Below are positions 59,202-64,000 of a DNA stretch of 64,000 bases, piece by piece (within the stretch, counting starts at the first letter, position 1; every line of letters begins with the position of its first letter). The position numbers and the translations under genes were made by a program. The notes under the pieces are model-generated. The model did not search any database, was not told the DNA's origin, and saw only the letters and a list, made by a program, of their open reading frames with translations. The stretch comes from Coprinus comatus (taxonomy: Eukaryota; Basidiomycota; Agaricomycetes; Agaricales; Agaricaceae), in the NCBI GenBank assembly GCA_034638255.1, contig JAWPGT010000056.1, positions 62,001 through 126,000 of the forward strand, given 5' to 3'.

Positions 59202-60362
59202 TTAAGCAAAATCCTTGATTTCGCTGTTGAAATCGTCGTTCATGTTATCTTGGGAGAAGTAATCGTAGACGTCTGCTACTTCTTCTTCAGGGGCGGTTTC
59301 AATGAGGTTGTTGATCTGGCGTCGTAGATGGGGGTTTCGATTTTTGGTCGGGGCCTTCCTCTGGTTGTACGCCTGGCGAGGGATTGACCTCGGGCGATTA
59401 GGTGATGGGCCAGTTCGTCGAGCTGGGCATCGGTTGGCGAAATGGCCTGGTTTCTTGCAGAGGAAGCAGAGTCGATCTCTGAATAATTCCTTTTGTTCAC
59501 TTGTGAAGACTCTGTCGATGAATTGATTAAGGATTTCTCCGGGATCAATTTGAGATGGCTGAGGGGCTTCTTCTTCAAAGTCCTCCTGTTCATCGTGTAT
59601 GTTACAGAGTTCCTCTTCACCGTTGAGGCGAAGGTTATTGATTGCCTCTTCGATGTAGTCGACATCCATGGCGTACGGGTCTTTTGCGACCACGGGTGGT
59701 TGAACGTAACGCGGGATAGACTGCGGTTGACGAAAGTTTTGAGCCTGGCGATAGCGAGGGTTTTGACGTATTTGAGGGTTCCTTTGGGGATAGTGTGTCT
59801 GACGATAGTCTCGTTCAGACTGAAGTATGTGGCTGGCTGCGCGGGCAGCGCCTTTCCATGCTTCATAGGTATCGGCTGGCATGGCTCTGATGGCATACAT
59901 TCCAATTGTGGGTTCAAGACCCATTTTGAAGAGATGGATTTTGAGTGTGTCCTGTGTGATTTGTGCTTCAAGTGCGAGGGATTCGAATTCTGCGATGTAC
60001 TCGTGTACGTTGCGCATTCCTTGTTTAAACTTGGTAATCCGGGCCATGGCATCTGAGACATGGGTGGATGAGCGGAAGCTTGTGTCCAAGGCTTTGGTGA
60101 ATGCTGTGAAGGTTCCCAAATTGTAGGTTGAAGTCTTGTCGTCATATGCGCTTTCTGTGAAGGCATGTGCCCATGTGGCTGCCGGTCCAACCATAAGGGA
60201 AAGAGTGTATAGGATCTTTGTTTCGCTGTCATGGAATCGGGCTTGATCTGCTGCATAGTAGATTCCAAGTCGTTGTTTCCAATGACCGTAGGATGCGGTG
60301 TCTCCAGCGAATGGTGGGGGAACTGGGAGTTTGAGTGCTGGGACTGTGGTTGTGGAGGGCAT
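59202..60362 (-). CDS. Gypsy gag
   Basis: 386 residues from the ATG at 60362 (MPSTTTVPALKLPVPPPFAG). Retrotransposon gag capsid region (YGHWKQRLGIYY, ALDTSFRSSTHVSDA, KFKQGMRNVHEYIAEFESLA), then a nucleocapsid part with one zinc knuckle, CFLCKKPGHFANRC (C-x2-C-x4-H-x4-C), and an acidic end. The frame is open about 150 codons further upstream without an ATG (Pro/Ser-rich), so a non-AUG start or an upstream exon is possible. Ends at 59202, overlapping the pol frame. Confidence 0.9.
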   Translation of the reverse strand: MPSTTTVPALKLPVPPPFAGDTASYGHWKQRLGIYYAADQARFHDSETKILYTLSLMVGPAATWAHAFTESAYDDKTSTYNLGTFTAFTKALDTSFRSSTHVSDAMARITKFKQGMRNVHEYIAEFESLALEAQITQDTLKIHLFKMGLEPTIGMYAIRAMPADTYEAWKGAARAASHILQSERDYRQTHYPQRNPQIRQNPRYRQAQNFRQPQSIPRYVQPPVVAKDPYAMDVDYIEEAINNLRLNGEEELCNIHDEQEDFEEEAPQPSQIDPGEILNQFIDRVFTSEQKELFRDRLCFLCKKPGHFANRCPARRTGPSPNRPRSIPRQAYNQRKAPTKNRNPHLRRQINNLIETAPEEEVADVYDYFSQDNMNDDFNSEIKDFA

Positions 60363-60969
60363 CTTTGAATTTGAGCTTGGCGAGCTGTTTGTAGTAGATG
60401 TGAGGGGATTTGGTGGAGCCGGGGGTAATGACGAAGTGTGTGGAGTTGTTGGGTTGGCGGGAGTTGGGATTGGTGTATGGATTCGAGATGGGATAATAAC
60501 TCTAGGTCTTCGAGGAGGGATTGGCGGGGGGTCGTCGTCGTCTGAGTCGTCTTCTTCGGATGAAGATTGTTGTTGTTTCTCTCTGTATTGCTGTTTTGAA
60601 GTTTCGCTAGATTGCGAACCTTGTCGTTGTATAGGACTAGGTTCTCCGAAAAGCTGAGATTGGGGAGGTACTGGTGGTTGTGTATAAAATGACGAGGTGG
60701 AGCGTCCAGAGTCTTGTGAGGTAGAGGCTTGGATCGGTCCGGGGATGTGAACTGGGAAGGGTTCGGTGGAAGGGGTTTCTCGGTAACGAGATCTACTTCG
60801 TTGAAGTTGTGACCTATCAAATTCCGGTTTAGGAACTGATGTTTGGCTGGTTCTTCGTTGTCGTGAAATGATGATTCAGAGTTGGTGGTTGCCCAAGAAT
60901 TGGTAGAGGTTTTTATAAAGGAGTGTGGGGGTGTAAGGAATGGATTGGGAATGGAAAAGGGAGAACTGC

Positions 60970-61080
60970 TGTCTAACAGCTTGATAATGCTCGCTTAGAG
61001 CTTTTACTGACTAACAGCTTGAGTGCTCGCTTAGAGCTTTTACTGACTTAACAGCTTGCGCTCGCTTAGAGCTTGACGGC
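60970..61080. repeat. Tandem repeats in the gypsy leader
   Basis: Three units sharing 'taacagcttg' and 'gctcgcttagagctt', with spacers shrinking from unit to unit (about 40, 37 and 28 bp). Position between 5' LTR and gag suggests a packaging or translational-control role; not shown. Confidence 0.8.
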
Positions 61081-61436
61081 CAGGGGTCCTAATTAAAGGG
61101 GCCTGACTACGACTTACTAAATGCGTAGATTTCAGCGATGTACAAACCCACCGCGGTCCGGTTGGCTAGGATTTCAAACACCTAGACTTCCCACTTTGCT
61201 CCGGCGAAGGAGTATCACTTTGTGAGCTGCGACGCGTTATACCAGGGATTAGCGGATATAACGACTACCAGTATACCACTAAGAGGTACCGGTTAGACCA
61301 GAACAAGTAACGCCGTTTCAAGTTCCAAGATGACGGGAATCGATTGACTGCCGGGTTTCGACAATCCTCCGTTCGGTTCCAAGGGGGAGAGACCGGATAA
61401 CCCTACCGGTCCAGTGAAAGGGAAGCTTTAATCTAA

Positions 61437-62071
61437 TGTTATGACCACGAACCGTTAAGCTGAACACTCCTGGAACTTAAACGCTAGAGTGCAGTCGTGT
61501 AGGAACGTGCGATCAATAAACACTCTGCTGCAATCTCAAGGCCTTTCAACCTAGTGACCGAGAGGTATGGAGACAGAGATGTATAAGGGCTACAACAGAA
61601 GAGATTAAAGCTTGAGGCTTTAATCGTCTACTACATCGAGTATTTATACTATTCTAGGGATGTACCTAATAATAGCTACTAACTAATTATAACCTAATAC
61701 TCGTCATCGCTTTATAATCTACTCCATACACAATGCTAGAACTGTCAACAGGAGTAGGTGAGACATCGGGGTCGGGGACTATTTACTCCATATACAATGA
61801 AAGATTAGTCAACAGGAGTAAAATGACGAAACAGATAACTAATACTGGAGCTGGGGAAATGTATACTTCTAAGCATAAGTGGAGTCTCATACTTAGTTCG
61901 ACGTTAGGTCATAACGATGTCATAGTGATGTCACTGTGATGTCACCGGGGAATGGTATGTCAAGCGGAGTCGTCCATGGTGTCGTCATTGGGAATGAGTT
62001 CGGGGAAGATGGCGAACAAGTCTTCCTCGGTGGTGGTGGTACGGGCCGGTGGTTTGGGTGGACTCGTAACA
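61437..62071 (-). repeat. Gypsy 5' LTR (right end)
   Basis: 635 bp, one extra base relative to the left LTR. Confidence 0.93.
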
Positions 62072-62076
62072 AGTGC
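62072..62076. repeat. Gypsy target site duplication AGTGC (right)
   Basis: Matches 53802-53806; removal re-opens the Plavaka frame. Confidence 0.92.
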
Positions 62077-64000
62077 TTCCTGTAAATGCTTTAAATCAGT
62101 TGAGTCAATAACTTCTTTCCGAGAGATATAACAGAAGTCCAGGAATGCACAGAGAGTACGAAGTACATCTACTGGCAGATGTCCATGGATAACTGCCAGG
62201 TAAATCTAAAATATCATATCAATTATTAATAGAGTTTTTCGTATTAAAACAATATATGTACTCACTTTCATTAGTGCCTTCGAGTCATCTCCAGTCCATT
62301 GCTTGAAGTGGCGACCTTGAGGGAAATAACGCATGCCAGTAAATGGAGGAATCGCCACCACACTACGTGTTATTAGTAGATGAAGTTTAAGAGTTAGATT
62401 TTCTTACCATCTATCAAGATCATCAATAATTTCTTTTCCCTTCTGACCAGGATGTTTTGAGTGAATATATTGTTCAATCCACTTTACAATGTGGTCTTTG
62501 AAAGTGCCTTTGACTAGCTGATGGAGGAGGTCGGGTGAAACCAGCTCGTAGATGTCCGCACATGGGAAATCTTCAGTGAACGGCTAAAAGAACAATTAAA
62601 TTTAATAAGTACAGTATTTAATAAAAATAGACTCACAATTATTGACGAGACAAGACCATATTTGGTCCATGCTATCCCTTGTTCAAAATTAGTTGAGACA
62701 AATAGAGTGTGTAGTAACATTCGAGGAGTTATTGGGTTGTCATCAGAATAATCTGGATCAATCGAGGGGAGTGCAATGCATCTGTTAACACACATATGAG
62801 TGTATATAAGCTAAATAAATAATTGAAACAAAAATAACACTTACTTTGGACACCAGTTCTGAACAATGGATGCAATAAGGCATTGTTCAGGATAGTCACC
62901 GATATAGGGACCAAGTCCAAAGATAATCTTTCAGTAGAAGCCATCCAGGCATTGCATAATGACTGGTGTTGTCATACCATGTTTGAGAGGCTGGAGGATG
63001 TGCGCAAGTGAAGTGTGAAATACTTGGCGTAGGTATTTTCGGAAGGTGTCTGTATCTCTATATTTGGTCTCAGCTAAGAAGGTGTCATTAAAAAGAAACA
63101 TTGTATATGACAAAGGGAAGAACTTACTTTTTACGTCAGCAAGAAAGCCAATAAGGACAAATCCCTCTTTACGAGCACGCCGTGCTGAGTTGGTGAGATT
63201 CCCAATCGAGAGGTACAGCGGCCAGTAACTATTGCTACCTGTAGCAACAGACACAGTAGTCTTGTCACTGCCAAGAATAATGGGTACAAACATTGACCCT
63301 GATGTCATTGGATCTTCCCCAATAATATTCTAAACATCACATTGTTAATGATATACCACATAAATCTGTAATCAGAAATACTTACAGCCTGTCGCCAAGC
63401 CCAATCACCAGACATGAAGTTTCTAAACCGATGGTTCTCCCCTTCGTACTCATGGTATGGAACATAGTCAAATTCTCCATCAAAATCAGGGTTATTCAAA
63501 ATATTTTGAATTACTTCATATGGATTTCGATACCACACCTCAACTTCTTGGTCCATCCAGGGTGGTCTTGGACCAGGTGGAGCTTCCCCTTGATGAGTGA
63601 AGGTGAATCTTCGCCATGGCAATTTATCGTGAGGAATTGCGTCAATGGTTTTATAGACATGTTGGTGGTTTGTGAAGGGAGCTGAGTCAGGACATGCATC
63701 ATTCCATATATTTAACATGGAATCAATTTTGGTTCCAGATAATTGAGCCTTTCGAAAGAAAAAGTCCGCGGCTTCAAATTGGGTCTGATTCTGAAATGGA
63801 TACCAATCCCCGGCAGGGTAAGGATCGGGACTTGGAGGTGTTCCTCTTTGAATAGGATTTCCACTTCTATCACATTTTTCCGCTATGAATATGATACCAA
63901 TTAGTTACACTATACATAGGTATTAGTATACAGGTACACACCTGTCATCTTTGGATGATACTCCTGTTTAATTTCTCTGACTACTGGTTGCATTGTTGGT

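Larger units (their letters stand above)
53807..62071 (-). mobile_element. Full-length Ty3/gypsy chromovirus-type LTR retrotransposon
   Basis: 8,265 bp on the minus strand. LTRs 53807-54440 (634 bp) and 61437-62071 (635 bp) appear identical except for one 1-nt indel (gtccata / gtctcata). Target duplication AGTGC at 53802-53806 and 62072-62076. Internal order: leader with tandem repeats, gag (59202-60362), pol with chromodomain (55675 to about 59200), a third ORF with a zinc knuckle (54329-55658). Protease-RT-RNase H-integrase-chromodomain order identifies a chromovirus. The near-identical LTRs mean recent insertion, here into a Plavaka gene. Confidence 0.95.
52657..64000 (-). pseudogene. Plavaka-type transposase gene, split by the gypsy element and running off right edge
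   Basis: Plavaka elements are CACTA-related DNA transposons of basidiomycetes. The gene enters from the right edge: NIWNDACPDSAPFTNH and WYRNPYEVIQNI, then the core VPIILGSDKTTVSVATG, YWPLYLSIGNLTNSARR (about 63290-63180), FGLGPYIGDYPEQ, SPDLLHQLVKGTFKDH, and KHLQEAL at 62077. After the gypsy insertion it resumes at 53806 (VRFHDARDVFVKAG), RQHSMVHYAPCI, a TGA at about 53693, FGALNGLCSSITEKKH, NTRWSQLLKARAMFV, and a C-terminal exon ending at 52657. Spliced, short introns. The TGA and the 8.3-kb insertion make it non-functional as it stands; otherwise it is well preserved. Confidence 0.85.

Noticed and set aside
59276..60820. A 514-codon frame overlapping gypsy gag
   Set aside because: Composition is Gln/His/Ser/Pro-biased as expected for a shifted frame; the zinc knuckle and capsid motifs are in the 59202-60362 frame.

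Overview
The window reads as nuclear DNA of a basidiomycete fungus, most likely an Agaricomycete. The evidence is short introns (about 45-110 nt, GTRNGT...YAG) in nearly every gene, FunK1-type kinases, an omega-class GST, and the transposon families KDZ, Plavaka, hAT, copia and chromodomain gypsy. No prokaryotic features, CRISPR array or rRNA were seen.

Layout. (1) About 1-16.3 kb, left accessory region: a KDZ transposase gene with a CxC2 zinc cluster runs off the left edge (- strand). Next come a two-exon protein with an Asn-Pro-Thr-Ser-Ser repeat (-) and a divergently transcribed AT-hook protein gene (+). The AT-hook gene is split by a 6.3-kb copia retrotransposon at 7027-13303 with LTRs identical by eye and a CAACA target duplication. 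Two decaying FunK1 kinase copies follow. (2) About 16.7-46 kb, gene-rich core: two paralogous membrane-anchored disordered proteins; a cluster of three CHORD-like zinc-motif genes with two decayed fragments; an omega GST with a 4-nt micro-exon; a GRAM/WBP2-like protein; tRNA-Arg(TCG); a cytochrome P450; two convergent truncated cullin-like genes; a Cdc7-type kinase; two more tRNA-Arg(TCG); a membrane-anchored ubiquitin hydrolase; a small unknown conserved-looking protein; and a DUF1992 (DNAJC28-like) protein. (3) About 46-64 kb, transposon graveyard: a hAT transposase relic carries two solo LTRs of one family in opposite orientation, each with a perfect 5-bp duplication. A 5'-truncated copia copy and a CAAGGGTT-type degenerate satellite follow. 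A Plavaka transposase gene then runs off the right edge, split by an 8.3-kb chromodomain gypsy element (53807-62071, AGTGC duplication).

How the parts fit. The core carries ordinary housekeeping genes (replication kinase, deubiquitinase, tRNAs, detoxification enzymes) mixed with lineage-specific tandem families. Both flanks show repeated nested transposition. Older copies have lost CpG sites to TpG/CpA and gained TGA codons where family consensus expects CGA, as expected from cytosine methylation or RIP-like mutation. The copia and gypsy insertions look young. The most unusual items are the CHORD-like gene cluster, a third gypsy ORF with a zinc knuckle that reads into the LTR, the in-frame TGA in an otherwise young copia element, the CpG-decay contrast between sister solo LTRs, the truncated cullin pair, and the GST micro-exon. 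Exon boundaries were worked out by eye; functional names rest on motif recognition, not database searches.
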